Origin: Veillonellaceae bacterium
Lineage (GTDB): Bacteria > Bacillota_C > Negativicutes > UBA1444
Assembly (NCBI GenBank): GCA_012798135.1
Contig: JAAZNU010000021.1
Location: 199,797-263,796, forward strand
Length of the DNA stretch: 64,000 nt
Direction of reading: 5' to 3'
Position numbers and translations under genes: made by a program. Of this stretch, positions 27,285 to 36,807 are shown piece after piece (the first letter of the stretch is position 1; each line of letters opens with the position of its first letter). The notes beneath the pieces were generated by a model. It did no database searches. It was given only the letters and a program-made list of their open reading frames with translations, and was not told where the DNA came from.

Positions 27285-29651
27285 TTACCGCGTCAGTTCA
27301 ATGACTCCCTTTTTGGCGTAATCTAAACTATACAGACCCGTATTGACCCAACGGTAGTTGCCGGACTTGTCTTCCAAACGATAGATGCGATAATAGCCGA
27401 GCTTTCGGTCGCCACTGTCGTTGAAGGCGACCAGCCCGCTCAAGCCCCTGAAGGCAGCGCGTTGTACATATTTTTCGATGCGATCTTGCGCAACATTGCC
27501 GTTTTCCAAATAAGCGCAGCCTAAGATCCATAGAGCGTCGAATGCGGCCAGAGAGCTTTCTTGCAACGGATGGTTGATTTTCCGGGCTAGACGGTAATTT
27601 ACGACGGGATATAAGGCGTCGAAATAGTTACCGTAGGCGCTGTGGCCGGGAGCGGTGAATTGTAAGGCGGCAGCAGTTTTGGCAGTTGACTTGTTTTGCA
27701 GCAATACACCGGTCAAGGCGGTGCTATCGGTGCCGTACCAACGCAGGCTGTGGAGAGGGCTTTCTGCCGGGAAATTCATCAGAGCAGCGATTTCGTCATA
27801 AGAGATCGCCAAGATTGCTGTATGGGCGGCGTCTGCCTTGGCGGCAAGCTGTTCCGCTTGTTTTTGCACCGCTTTGAAATCTTTGGCATTCGGGACATAA
27901 CTGATGGCCTGAACCGTTCCGGGATAGGCGGAGCGGAACGCAGCGGTCAGGTCCTGGCCGTAAAGGTCGTTGCGATACAAAACGATGACATTGTTGATCT
28001 GGTCTTGTTGCAGCAGAGCGGACAATGCCTGTGACTGATGCGTGTCATCCATGACCAGACGATAAATATGATCTTTTTTGCTGAGGGACGGAGCGGTGGA
28101 TAAGGGGGAAATGGCCAAGACACCTGGAGAATTTAGCAGGGGGGCAACCGCTGCCAACTCGGCGCTATTCAAAGGTCCGATCAGACTATGAACGCCCTGG
28201 TTGATCAGCTTTTTGGCGGCTAATGCGGCTGTCTGCGGATTGCCGCCCGTATCTTCGATCAGAAGCTTGATGGTTAAGTCTGAACCGAGTTTTTTGCTAT
28301 ATTTATTGAAACAATCAGCCGCTTCCTGCAGGACCGCCTGAACTTCCCGGCTGGTTTCGGCGCTGGCGCCGCTCAACGACAACAGGGCGCCTACCGGAAC
28401 TTCGCCGACTTTTTGCTGGATTTGCGGCATTATGGTATGGATGAACGGAGCGCTGATTACAGGGTTGACGTAATGGCCTTTGCTTTGCCAGATATATCGG
28501 CCATTGGCGGCGGCAATTTGATAGCGCAAGAACCGGGCGCTTCGGGTGTCGCCGTTTTCGTCCATGACATTAATCAGACCGAATGAGTTGCGAAACTGAT
28601 TGGCCGTTGACCGTAGTTCAGTCATCAGGGTCTCGTGGTTTGCTGTGGGGTTTCGACGATAAGTCTCCGTGATGAGCCAAAGGGCATCCCAAGTAGTCAG
28701 GGCATATGGTGAGATATCTGCGGCGTCGTTGAGAAAATAATTGATATAGGGAAGCACGTCCAAGGCAATTCCTTGATAGCCGACACTGAGTCCCTCCATG
28801 TGTACTTTGGCCGAAAAGTCGGCAACCTGTGGATTTTCCAGGAAAGCCTTGCTGTTTACGATATCGGCGCCGGCCAACCACTTAACATTGGACAGAGGGC
28901 TGGATTCGGCAATACCTTGGATGAATCCGCCGGCTTCCGTTGCGGAGCCGATAAAGATCAGCGCCGTTTGCTGAAGGTTATCCGCCGTTAATTGTTCCTC
29001 CGCAGCCGCGATGGCGGCGGGGTAATCAGCCGAAGACTTCGGCAGAGCGATACCAGCCATCATTTCAATGCCGTAAGCGTCGGCATCTTGGCGTAATTGA
29101 CGTTGGAAGCCTATCCCATAGGTGTCGTTGCGATAAACGATCACAAATCGATTGATTTTTCCAGCCGCCATGATTTTTAGCAATCCGTCGGCCTGATTCC
29201 AATCGGTCGGAATCACACGGAAGAAAGTGTCTTTTTGCGATAGATCCGGTGCGGTGGCCGAGGGACTGATGAGCAAAATATCATGCTCTGCAGCAAAATG
29301 ATTGACCTCGTGAGCTTCTTCACTGCTTTGGGGACCGATCACGACACGAACGCCAGCTTTAGCCAGCGAAGCCAGTTCGGTTAATGCTATTTGAGGATTT
29401 CCGGCGGTATCTCTGATATCCAGTTCAAAACGCAGCCCGGCAGGGGATAAATAGTGATTCGCTTGTTCCAGACCGGCGATTAACGCTTTGTGAGCGCCGG
29501 CCCCTTCGGCATTCCATTCACCGGTTAGCGTGAGGAGTGCGCCGATTTTGACAGTCTGTTTCGCCATGGCGTTGGCGGTGCTCGCACCGTTGCTTGCACC
29601 CGCAGCCAATAGCACTGTGAGTAGGCCAACAATCAAAAAAATCCGTTTCAT
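27285..29651 (-). CDS. Secreted protein with two tandem ABC-type (Leu/Ile/Val-family) substrate-binding domains
   Basis: I start it at the ATG at 29651, preceded by GGGAGG, where a signal peptide begins (MKRIFLIVGLLTVLLAAGAS). The remaining ~760 residues are two related periplasmic-binding (PBP type I) domains. Domain 1 starts VKIGALLTLTGEWNAEGAGAHK and domain 2, near residue 435, starts EVPVGALLSLSGASAETSRE. Both repeat ISPSATAPDLSQKDTFFRV / ISPLSTAPSLSKKDHIYRL and YRNDTYG / YRNDLYG. Typical LivK proteins have one such domain and ~390 residues. No permease or ATPase gene is nearby. It is divergent from a TonB-dependent receptor. Ligand unknown. Confidence 0.88.
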   Translation of the reverse strand: MKRIFLIVGLLTVLLAAGASNGASTANAMAKQTVKIGALLTLTGEWNAEGAGAHKALIAGLEQANHYLSPAGLRFELDIRDTAGNPQIALTELASLAKAGVRVVIGPQSSEEAHEVNHFAAEHDILLISPSATAPDLSQKDTFFRVIPTDWNQADGLLKIMAAGKINRFVIVYRNDTYGIGFQRQLRQDADAYGIEMMAGIALPKSSADYPAAIAAAEEQLTADNLQQTALIFIGSATEAGGFIQGIAESSPLSNVKWLAGADIVNSKAFLENPQVADFSAKVHMEGLSVGYQGIALDVLPYINYFLNDAADISPYALTTWDALWLITETYRRNPTANHETLMTELRSTANQFRNSFGLINVMDENGDTRSARFLRYQIAAANGRYIWQSKGHYVNPVISAPFIHTIMPQIQQKVGEVPVGALLSLSGASAETSREVQAVLQEAADCFNKYSKKLGSDLTIKLLIEDTGGNPQTAALAAKKLINQGVHSLIGPLNSAELAAVAPLLNSPGVLAISPLSTAPSLSKKDHIYRLVMDDTHQSQALSALLQQDQINNVIVLYRNDLYGQDLTAAFRSAYPGTVQAISYVPNAKDFKAVQKQAEQLAAKADAAHTAILAISYDEIAALMNFPAESPLHSLRWYGTDSTALTGVLLQNKSTAKTAAALQFTAPGHSAYGNYFDALYPVVNYRLARKINHPLQESSLAAFDALWILGCAYLENGNVAQDRIEKYVQRAAFRGLSGLVAFNDSGDRKLGYYRIYRLEDKSGNYRWVNTGLYSLDYAKKGVIELTR

Positions 29652-29878
29652 TCCGTACCAACCTCCCATGATTCCGATACCAGAAAACGATTGTAACAAT
29701 GAATCGCCTCTGTTTGGCTTATTCTCCACGTTTTGCCGTTTTCCTCCAGACAAGTGGAAAAATAATAGGCAGCTTGTTCTATTGGGCGCGCAGAAAACTG
29801 CGAAAATCAGGCAGGGATTTTGGGGTCAAACACCGAATTTCAGACAAATTGTGAACGCAGAATGAAAGTGGTGGAACA

Positions 29879-31957
29879 ATGAAATTTTGGGGGATGGGCC
29901 TACGAACAAGTCGAAACGGATTTTTGGGGATAACGATTTGGCTGTTGGGGGGATTGCTTTTTTCCCCAAAACCGGCTTGGGCCGAAGCTTCCCGACCGAC
30001 GGACGAATATAACTTGGAAACCATTTATGTTTCCGGCTCCAGGCCGACAGTGGACCTACAGAGTACCCAGCAGACAACAGTGAATGTCAAAGAAAAAATC
30101 GATGCCGGGCAATTCAAAAACGTTACGGATTTATTGCGCGATTTGGCTGGATTTACAGTGCTGTTTAATCCTAATTCCGGCTCTCAAGTGACATTGCGCG
30201 GCGTCGGTGGAGAAAGGTTTTTGGTGTCAATCAATGGGAGTGTGTTGCAGAACCAAGGCGGTTTGATGCTGGGACGGGGGTTTGCCTGGGACTCCATTCC
30301 GGTTGCCAACATCCGCAAAATAGAGGTGATCCGGGGCGCCAGTTCGGCCGTTTACGCAGGTACCTGGGGTGGGGTCGTTAACTTGGTCACGATTGACGCT
30401 CCCTTGGAAAACCGGACCGATCTTAAGTTTAGTTATGGGGCCTTTAATACTCGTAAAACGACATTGAGTAACCAGGGAACCGATCTTGCCGGAAAATTAT
30501 CGTGGACGATTACCGCTAATCAAGAGCGTTCGGATGGATTTTATCGCAACAACCGAGTAGATGACGATAATTTCAACATGAATTGGGTCTATAAGTTAAA
30601 TGCCAAAGATTCCTTGACGTTCATGCTGACGCATGATACCCGCCGCGAAGGGATCATTACCGGCAACAATCCCACTTCCGCCAACGGTTATGATCCCAGT
30701 TATCCAACTGTCGCGGACCCGCCAAAATTGTTTGAAAGCACCGGAAATGCCTGGCTCGATGGCAGCTATCGCTTTTGGCAGTCGAACAATCTTGCTTTGA
30801 CTTATAAAAATGACAAGACGAAGATCAATGTATATCAAAACACGCAGTATCGAACAGAATGGGTGCGGACCGACCCGCAAGCCGCTTTGCGGGAGAACTG
30901 GAAATCCAACCTGATCAATAATGGCTTGGACTGGCAGCAGTCCGAAAAATTCGGTGCCCATCACTTGACGTACGGGTTGCAGATGCAGACCATGAACTAC
31001 GATCTGGTTTCCTCGCAGTCCGTTTTGAACAGCGCATTCAACGGTGTGTTTATCCAGGATAATTGGCGAATTCGGCCTAAATGGACCTTGGGGTTGGGAA
31101 TGCGGTATGATTCGTATTCGTTTGATATGGACGTCGCCGGTACTCCGCAGCAGCAACAGGCTTGTGACAGCAAGTCCACGTATTTCAGCCCCAAGATCAG
31201 TCTGGTGTATGCGGCGAGTAAAACTGATCGACTGTTTGCGAGCGTCAGTTCGGTGTTCCGGCCACCCACTCCGGCCGATTACTTTCGCTGGAGCTACAAT
31301 TATTTTAACTGGGATTCCGGCAGTTCGGCCCGATTACTAGCCGCCAAGCTGGGATTAACCTCTCTGTCGGAGTGGCAGCAGACTTTCGGGAAACTGGAGC
31401 CGGAACACGGCCGTTCCTTCGAAGTTGGTTGGCAGAAGCAACTGAACAAGAGATTGAACTGGCGTGTTACAGGCTTCTACAACGACATCGACAATTATAT
31501 CAACATCCTGATTTCCCGTTATACCACTAAGGGATATTATCCAACGTACAACGTGGGCAATGCCAAAATCGGCGGGCTGGAAGTCGCTGCAGACTATATT
31601 CTGACCCCGCATCTCAGCACGTACCTGTCCTATTCTTATCAAAAAGGCATTAAAAGCGGCGATGCACTGGATGCGGGAACGACACTTACCAACCTGCCTG
31701 TTAAAACTTATGCCGTTGGGTTGCGTTACAAAAACAGACAATTTCAGGCGGCGCTGGATACTCACTACACCGGCGACACTCCGACAGCGGTGAAGCTGTT
31801 GTCGGGCTATTCAACGACCGACCTGTCACTGAGCTACACGTTCGGGAAATCGCTGATCAGTCTTATTTGCAGCAATATTTTTGATTTTAAATATGAAGAA
31901 GCCGGATATCCCATGCCGGGAAGGACAGTCAGCGTTGCCTGGCAACAAACTTTTTAG
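29879..31957 (+). CDS. TonB-dependent outer-membrane receptor
   Basis: The 692-residue protein has an N-terminal signal sequence (FLGITIWLLGGLLFSPKPAWA), a plug domain (about 55-165, with VTDLLRDLAGFTVLF, VTLRGVGGERFLVSINGS and IRKIEVIRGASSAVYAGTWGG) and a 22-strand-type beta-barrel. It ends in the outer-membrane C-terminal signature VAWQQTF. A TonB box may be the segment near ETIYVSG. It imports a scarce ligand such as a siderophore, corrinoid or metal complex. No TonB-ExbBD genes lie here. Its presence argues for a diderm cell. It is convergent with the chemoreceptor gene, 27 bp apart. Confidence 0.92.
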   Translation: MKFWGMGLRTSRNGFLGITIWLLGGLLFSPKPAWAEASRPTDEYNLETIYVSGSRPTVDLQSTQQTTVNVKEKIDAGQFKNVTDLLRDLAGFTVLFNPNSGSQVTLRGVGGERFLVSINGSVLQNQGGLMLGRGFAWDSIPVANIRKIEVIRGASSAVYAGTWGGVVNLVTIDAPLENRTDLKFSYGAFNTRKTTLSNQGTDLAGKLSWTITANQERSDGFYRNNRVDDDNFNMNWVYKLNAKDSLTFMLTHDTRREGIITGNNPTSANGYDPSYPTVADPPKLFESTGNAWLDGSYRFWQSNNLALTYKNDKTKINVYQNTQYRTEWVRTDPQAALRENWKSNLINNGLDWQQSEKFGAHHLTYGLQMQTMNYDLVSSQSVLNSAFNGVFIQDNWRIRPKWTLGLGMRYDSYSFDMDVAGTPQQQQACDSKSTYFSPKISLVYAASKTDRLFASVSSVFRPPTPADYFRWSYNYFNWDSGSSARLLAAKLGLTSLSEWQQTFGKLEPEHGRSFEVGWQKQLNKRLNWRVTGFYNDIDNYINILISRYTTKGYYPTYNVGNAKIGGLEVAADYILTPHLSTYLSYSYQKGIKSGDALDAGTTLTNLPVKTYAVGLRYKNRQFQAALDTHYTGDTPTAVKLLSGYSTTDLSLSYTFGKSLISLICSNIFDFKYEEAGYPMPGRTVSVAWQQTF

Positions 31958-31984
31958 TCTGGATAGGCGTAGCGAGAGCGGCGG

Positions 31985-33697
31985 CTAGATTTGAAATTTG
32001 CAGACCAGGGCTTGTAATTGTTGCGCCAAAGCAGATAGGGTTTCGCTGGAGGCAGCAATTTCTTGCATAGTGGCGGAATTTTCCTCCGTTGCGGCGGATA
32101 CGCTTTGCGTTGCGCCTGCCGTTGTCTTGGAAATATCATCAATGTTTCGTACGGATTCGACAATTTGTTCGCTGCCTTGCGCCATTTGCTGCACTGCATC
32201 GGATATTTCGCGGATTTGTTGACTCATTTCGCCAATGGAAGCCACAATCTCCTTGAATGCCCGTCCGGCGACATTGACCACTTCAGCACCGTTCTTCACT
32301 TCCCGGGTGCCGTCGTTCATTGCCGTGACGGCTTTATCGGTATCCGATTGAATGGCGGAAATCAAAGAAGCGATATGCTTGGCGGCTTCCTGCGACTGTT
32401 CGGCAAGCTTGCGAACTTCTTCGGCGACGACGGCGAAACCGCGTCCCTGTTCCCCGGCGCGGGCAGCTTCTATGGCGGCATTTAGCGCCAGAAGATTGGT
32501 TTGGCTGGCTAGTCCCGAAATTACGCCGACAATTTGGCCGATTTCTTTGGAACGGTTGCCCAGTCCGGTGACCATGTCCGCCGAATTGAGCACTGTTTTT
32601 TCAATATCGACCATCTTGTTGATCGCCACATCTACCGCTTTTTCGCCATCACGCGCCGCGTCGGCCGTTTTTTCGGACATTGCGGCGACATTGCTGCTGG
32701 AGGCGGCGATCTGCTCCGCGCCGGCCGACAGCTCCTCAACAACCGCCATGGCGTCGGTGACGGATTGCAATTGTCTGTCGGCGCCCTGAGCAACCCCACT
32801 GATGCTATCGGCAACTTGGGTGGACGCCTTGGCCATTTGGTCCGCGCTGGCTGTCAGTTCTTCTGACGAAGCGGCTACCTGTTCAGAGGCTTGCGAGACA
32901 TGCTTTACCAACGTGTGCAGGTTATCTACCATTTGGTTGAAGGCTTTGGCCAGTTTCCCCACTTCATCCCGACGATTCATCTCGATCTTTTTTACCGACA
33001 GATCGCCGGCGGCGACCAACTCCACATCCTTGAGCATGAGGCCAAGCGGCGCGGCAATCATCCGGGCGATTACAAAGCCGATGCCCAGCGCAAGCAAAAT
33101 GGCGACAACCGTTGCCCATAGGATGATTCTACCGGCCAATACGGCATCCTCGATCCCTTCTTTATTTTCCTTCGCCGATACTTCCGCAATGTGATCCGTG
33201 AGATTTTTCAAGGACGAGTTCAAGTCGTTCAGGGGGTTTAAGCTGTTTTGGTCATAATAGAGGAAAGCCGCCTCTTTATTGCCGGCCGCCAATAATTCCA
33301 GAGTACGGCTTCGCACCTGACGGACCCGGTTCAGTGACTCGCGGGCTACGGCATAGTTTTCTTTTTCGAAAGCGTCAAGACGGTTTTTTTCATAGCTGGC
33401 AAGCAACTCATTGATGAGTTCGGTACTCTCGCCGATTTCTTTGCGGATGGCGGTTTCTTGCTGTTTGTTGGTCAAAGGGTGGAGCAGCAGGAGCATGTCC
33501 GCCTCGATCGACCGGGCGTGGGTGCGGGCTGCGTTCAGGGATTTGACGGACAACAGATTGTTTTTATACATATCGTCCATCAAAATACTGATTTTTGCGC
33601 TGAAATGATATCCCGCATAGCCCACGATTCCCAAGAAAATGGTGGTGACCGAAATTAAAATCATGATTTTGGTTGCGGTATTAAGATTTTTTAACAT
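31985..33697 (-). CDS. Methyl-accepting chemotaxis protein
   Basis: The 570-residue receptor has a first membrane helix (about 11-30), a four-helix-bundle-type periplasmic sensor (about 31-190) and a second membrane helix (about 192-213, [18 protein letters not shown]). A HAMP domain follows, then a long signalling domain with the invariant hairpin tip [31 protein letters not shown]. It would feed CheA/CheW. Ligand not inferable. The HD-GYP/REC gene lies 36 bp upstream on the same strand, so they may be one transcript. Confidence 0.94.
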   Translation of the reverse strand: MLKNLNTATKIMILISVTTIFLGIVGYAGYHFSAKISILMDDMYKNNLLSVKSLNAARTHARSIEADMLLLLHPLTNKQQETAIRKEIGESTELINELLASYEKNRLDAFEKENYAVARESLNRVRQVRSRTLELLAAGNKEAAFLYYDQNSLNPLNDLNSSLKNLTDHIAEVSAKENKEGIEDAVLAGRIILWATVVAILLALGIGFVIARMIAAPLGLMLKDVELVAAGDLSVKKIEMNRRDEVGKLAKAFNQMVDNLHTLVKHVSQASEQVAASSEELTASADQMAKASTQVADSISGVAQGADRQLQSVTDAMAVVEELSAGAEQIAASSSNVAAMSEKTADAARDGEKAVDVAINKMVDIEKTVLNSADMVTGLGNRSKEIGQIVGVISGLASQTNLLALNAAIEAARAGEQGRGFAVVAEEVRKLAEQSQEAAKHIASLISAIQSDTDKAVTAMNDGTREVKNGAEVVNVAGRAFKEIVASIGEMSQQIREISDAVQQMAQGSEQIVESVRNIDDISKTTAGATQSVSAATEENSATMQEIAASSETLSALAQQLQALVCKFQI

Positions 33698-33733
33698 ATA
33701 CGATCCCTCCCAAAATGTATTGGCGCAATCCGG

Positions 33734-35191
33734 TTAGTTAGCGATTGTCAGCTGCTCAAGCTGCTGTTTGAGCTGTATGTTTTCATCCAAGAGCGCCTCC
33801 TTAATGATCTGTCGGCTATGCAGCGAATCTAGGTCGGCTTGGGCTTTTTGCAACAACTTCATCACTTCGGGGATTTCGACCGGTTTTAGGAAAAACCCGT
33901 AGGCGCCGGCATTGATGGCTTCGATGACTGTGATCATGTCGCCGTAGCCGGTATTGAGGACTACCCGGGCAGTGCCGTCGATGTCGCGGATGTTTTTTAA
34001 CAGGGTTAACCCATCCATTTCCGGCATACGTACGTCGGTGATCACCAAATCCGGCCAGATGACGTTGTATTGATTCAGAGCTTGAGCGGACGAGCAAAAT
34101 ACCCGGCAGTGATGACCGGCGGGGGCAATTGCGTCCGCTAATGCATTGGCGCATTCTTGCTCATCATCGACAATCAGGATTTTTAAGTTCCGCTCTCCCG
34201 TGTATTCAATCACTTGAATAAAATGTTCGGCATCGTGTTGCAAGTCCAAGACCAAAGGGTTGTCGGGCGAGCTTTCGGAATTAACCAAAACCCGCGGGCG
34301 GGTCGGAAAATTTTTGTCATAGGAAATGACTTTTCCCAACTCGCCGGTATTAAGATGAATCAGGCAATTCGGCGGATATAGAGTAACCGCGTCCAATAGG
34401 CAGCTGACAATATTCGGCGAGAAGTCCCTGTTACGCAACTTTATAATGATTTCCAGAGCGTGATAGGGCGGAATTGCCGGGCGATAGGAACGAGCCGAAA
34501 TGAGCGCGTCGAAAACATCAGCGATCCCGACAATCTGGGCATACGGGTGGATCTGTTCACCTTGGAGTCCCAGCGGATAACCTTGCCCGTTCCACCGCTC
34601 ATGGTGTTGCTGAACAATCCGTGTTACTTCTGGCGGGAGATCAACCTCTTGGAGCTTGAGAAAACCATTGATGGGATGCGTTTTGATCAGGACATACTCT
34701 TCCGGGAGCAGCCGGCCGGTCTTTTTTAGCAAGTCCGCCGGAACGGTCAGTTTGCCGATGTCGTGCAGCAAGGCGCCCAAAACAATCTGTTCCAGCACCA
34801 AATCCGGCAAATTAATGTGTTTGCCGATTAGATAGCTGAGTCGCCCTACGTTGAGCGAGTGTCGAAAAGTATATGGATCATGTCGCTGCAATGCCCGCAA
34901 ATCGATCCCTTCGTGACGCTCAAGAGAATGAAGGGATTCCTCAACTGCCAGTTCCGCCGCTAAATAGTCCTTGCTTTCAAACAGTTTGCTATTTCGATAG
35001 ACATCGGTTTGTACGGATAAATCGGCGCACAATCGAAATAGTGAATGGGATCGCAGCAACCCGGCGATGGCTGGGGAGAGAGGTTCCCCTTTCGTGACAG
35101 CCACTCGGCCGTCCCGGGTGAAGAGATCGTAGTCGGCGGGTGCGCCGGGAGTAATATTCGAACTGCCATAGGAAATGAATGAGTATTTCAT
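33734..35191 (-). CDS. HD-GYP domain protein with C-terminal receiver domain
   Basis: The 485-residue protein starts at the ATG at 35191 (AAAGGAC upstream); a longer frame from 35209 lacks a site. An N-terminal region (1-100) leads to an HD-GYP domain (about 105-260) with HD143-144 in LLHDIGKL and the signature HHERWNGQGYP (196-206), which predicts c-di-GMP phosphodiesterase activity. A receiver domain (336-460) follows, with VDDE, phospho-acceptor Asp386 in ITDVRMPEMDG and Lys436 in FLKP, then a coiled tail. RpfG-type proteins usually have REC first; here the order is reversed. Confidence 0.9.
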   Translation of the reverse strand: MKYSFISYGSSNITPGAPADYDLFTRDGRVAVTKGEPLSPAIAGLLRSHSLFRLCADLSVQTDVYRNSKLFESKDYLAAELAVEESLHSLERHEGIDLRALQRHDPYTFRHSLNVGRLSYLIGKHINLPDLVLEQIVLGALLHDIGKLTVPADLLKKTGRLLPEEYVLIKTHPINGFLKLQEVDLPPEVTRIVQQHHERWNGQGYPLGLQGEQIHPYAQIVGIADVFDALISARSYRPAIPPYHALEIIIKLRNRDFSPNIVSCLLDAVTLYPPNCLIHLNTGELGKVISYDKNFPTRPRVLVNSESSPDNPLVLDLQHDAEHFIQVIEYTGERNLKILIVDDEQECANALADAIAPAGHHCRVFCSSAQALNQYNVIWPDLVITDVRMPEMDGLTLLKNIRDIDGTARVVLNTGYGDMITVIEAINAGAYGFFLKPVEIPEVMKLLQKAQADLDSLHSRQIIKEALLDENIQLKQQLEQLTIAN

Positions 35192-35229
35192 AGACGTCCT
35201 TTCCCTCATAGTTTGATGTTGTCCCGATT

Positions 35230-35264
35230 AAATAGCAAAAAGCATGCCAAGTACAGGCATGCTT
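35230..35264 (-). terminator. Terminator of the two-component operon
   Basis: AAGCATGCC (35240-35248) / GGCATGCTT (35256-35264), 7-nt loop; on the minus strand the stem is followed by TTTTGCTATTT, after the response-regulator gene. Confidence 0.8.
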
Positions 35265-35337
35265 GATTTATCGGGGTTTGCACGGATCGATAATGGTTGG
35301 ATATGAAGAGGGTGTGTCGGAAATTATGCTTGAAATT

Positions 35338-36807
35338 CTACGGTTGTCGATGTTTCTTCATGCGTTCAATCAGAGTGTATAGAGTTTGGCGGGATATGCC
35401 AAGAAACAATGCGGCTTCGGTTTTATTTCCGTTCATTTTCCCGAGGGTTTTGGCAACGATTGCTTCGGTATAGGTTTCCAGGGAAAACGGTTGATCCGGG
35501 AGGTCAAAACCGGCCGGGTCAATCACCGGAGCCGCGGGAGAGGAATGATGGACGCCAATCCTTGCCGATTGCTCATAAGCGGTAATATGGCGTTCCGTTA
35601 ACTCTGGCCCGTCAAACATTAGCACCGTCCATTCCATCAAATTTTTCAGTTCCCGGACATTACTGGGCCAAGGTTGACGGAGCAAGTTGTCGGCAGCCGC
35701 GGGAGAAATTTTTAGAAAGTGTTTCTTTTTTTCCCGGGCAAAACGCAACAAATAATACTCGGCCAAGGGGAGAATGTCTTCCGGCCGTTCCCGAAGCGGC
35801 AACAATCGGATATGGCCGACGTGCAGCCGATAATAGAGATCTTCACGAAACTTGCCTTCCGCTACCTGCTGCAGAAGATCCGAATTCGAAGCGCAGATAA
35901 TGCGGGTATCCATGGGTATTTTTCGAAGCCCGCCGATTCGATAAAATTCTCTGCGTTCCAATACCCGTAGAAACTTGGCTTGGATTTCCAGCGGCATTTC
36001 GGTAAATTCGTCCAAAAATAAAGAACCGCCGGCCGCCAGATCCAGCTTTCCCTTGGACCCTTTCGACGCCGCGCCGGTGTAGGAACCTCCCTCGTAGCCG
36101 AACAACTCGGCTTCAAACAAATGGGCGGGGATCGCCGCACAGTTGATATCCACGAACGGCGAAGAGTCAACGTTATCACCATCATGGATCATTCTGGCGA
36201 GGATTTCCTTGCCGGTGCCGGTTTCTCCGTAGATGACAACCGGTACGGTACGGTCCTGGTGGTAGATTTGCGCTTGTCGCAATGCCTGCTTCATATTTTC
36301 CGAACGAAAAATCACATTGTTCCGATCGGCGGAACGGCTTACCATCGCTTGCAGGCGGGCAAGCTCCTGACGGGTTTCTTCCGTTGCCGAAGCGACCTCC
36401 GTCTGAAAATTTTCCGTTAAACGGCGGTTTTCGTGCAGCAAGGCCTGATGCTCGGCAATTCTGTCGGTCAGGGAGGCAAGTTCCGTCATACTGACCGGCT
36501 TGACGACATAGTCGTAGGCTCCAGCTCGCAACGCTTCCACGGCCGAGTTCATATCGCCGTAGCCAGTGAGCAGTACCACATCGCTGTTTTTTCCTTCGGG
36601 CAGCTTCTTTATGGCTCGGGTTAGCGCAATCCCGTTCATTTCCGGCATGCGCAGATCAGACAGTACCATGGGAAACGGGCTTTGCTGATAGGCTTTCAAT
36701 CCGGCGGCCCCGTCCACGCATTCCTGGACCGAGTGCCCAAGTTCGCGCAGACAGGATCCAATGGACTCCCGAACCAATGGATCGTCATCAACTAATAGAA
36801 TTTGCAT
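35338..36807 (-). CDS. Sigma-54-dependent response regulator (DctD/NtrC type)
   Basis: The 489-residue protein starts at the ATG at 36807, preceded by AAGGAG, inside the kinase gene. Its receiver domain (1-120) has Asp7-Asp9, phospho-acceptor Asp51 (LSDLRMPEMNG) and Lys103. The AAA+ domain (about 165-400) has Walker A GETGTGKE (194-201) and a sigma-54 contact loop written GSYTGA (241-246) where the family consensus is GAFTGA. A Fis-type HTH closes the protein (NKTEAALFLGISRQTLYTLIERM). It should activate sigma-54 promoters on phosphorylation by the adjacent kinase. Target genes are not evident. Confidence 0.93.
   Translation of the reverse strand: MQILLVDDDPLVRESIGSCLRELGHSVQECVDGAAGLKAYQQSPFPMVLSDLRMPEMNGIALTRAIKKLPEGKNSDVVLLTGYGDMNSAVEALRAGAYDYVVKPVSMTELASLTDRIAEHQALLHENRRLTENFQTEVASATEETRQELARLQAMVSRSADRNNVIFRSENMKQALRQAQIYHQDRTVPVVIYGETGTGKEILARMIHDGDNVDSSPFVDINCAAIPAHLFEAELFGYEGGSYTGAASKGSKGKLDLAAGGSLFLDEFTEMPLEIQAKFLRVLERREFYRIGGLRKIPMDTRIICASNSDLLQQVAEGKFREDLYYRLHVGHIRLLPLRERPEDILPLAEYYLLRFAREKKKHFLKISPAAADNLLRQPWPSNVRELKNLMEWTVLMFDGPELTERHITAYEQSARIGVHHSSPAAPVIDPAGFDLPDQPFSLETYTEAIVAKTLGKMNGNKTEAALFLGISRQTLYTLIERMKKHRQP

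Noticed and set aside
29652..29753. 34-codon extension of the double binding protein
   Set aside because: It would precede a clear signal peptide; the good ribosome binding site points to the ATG at 29651.
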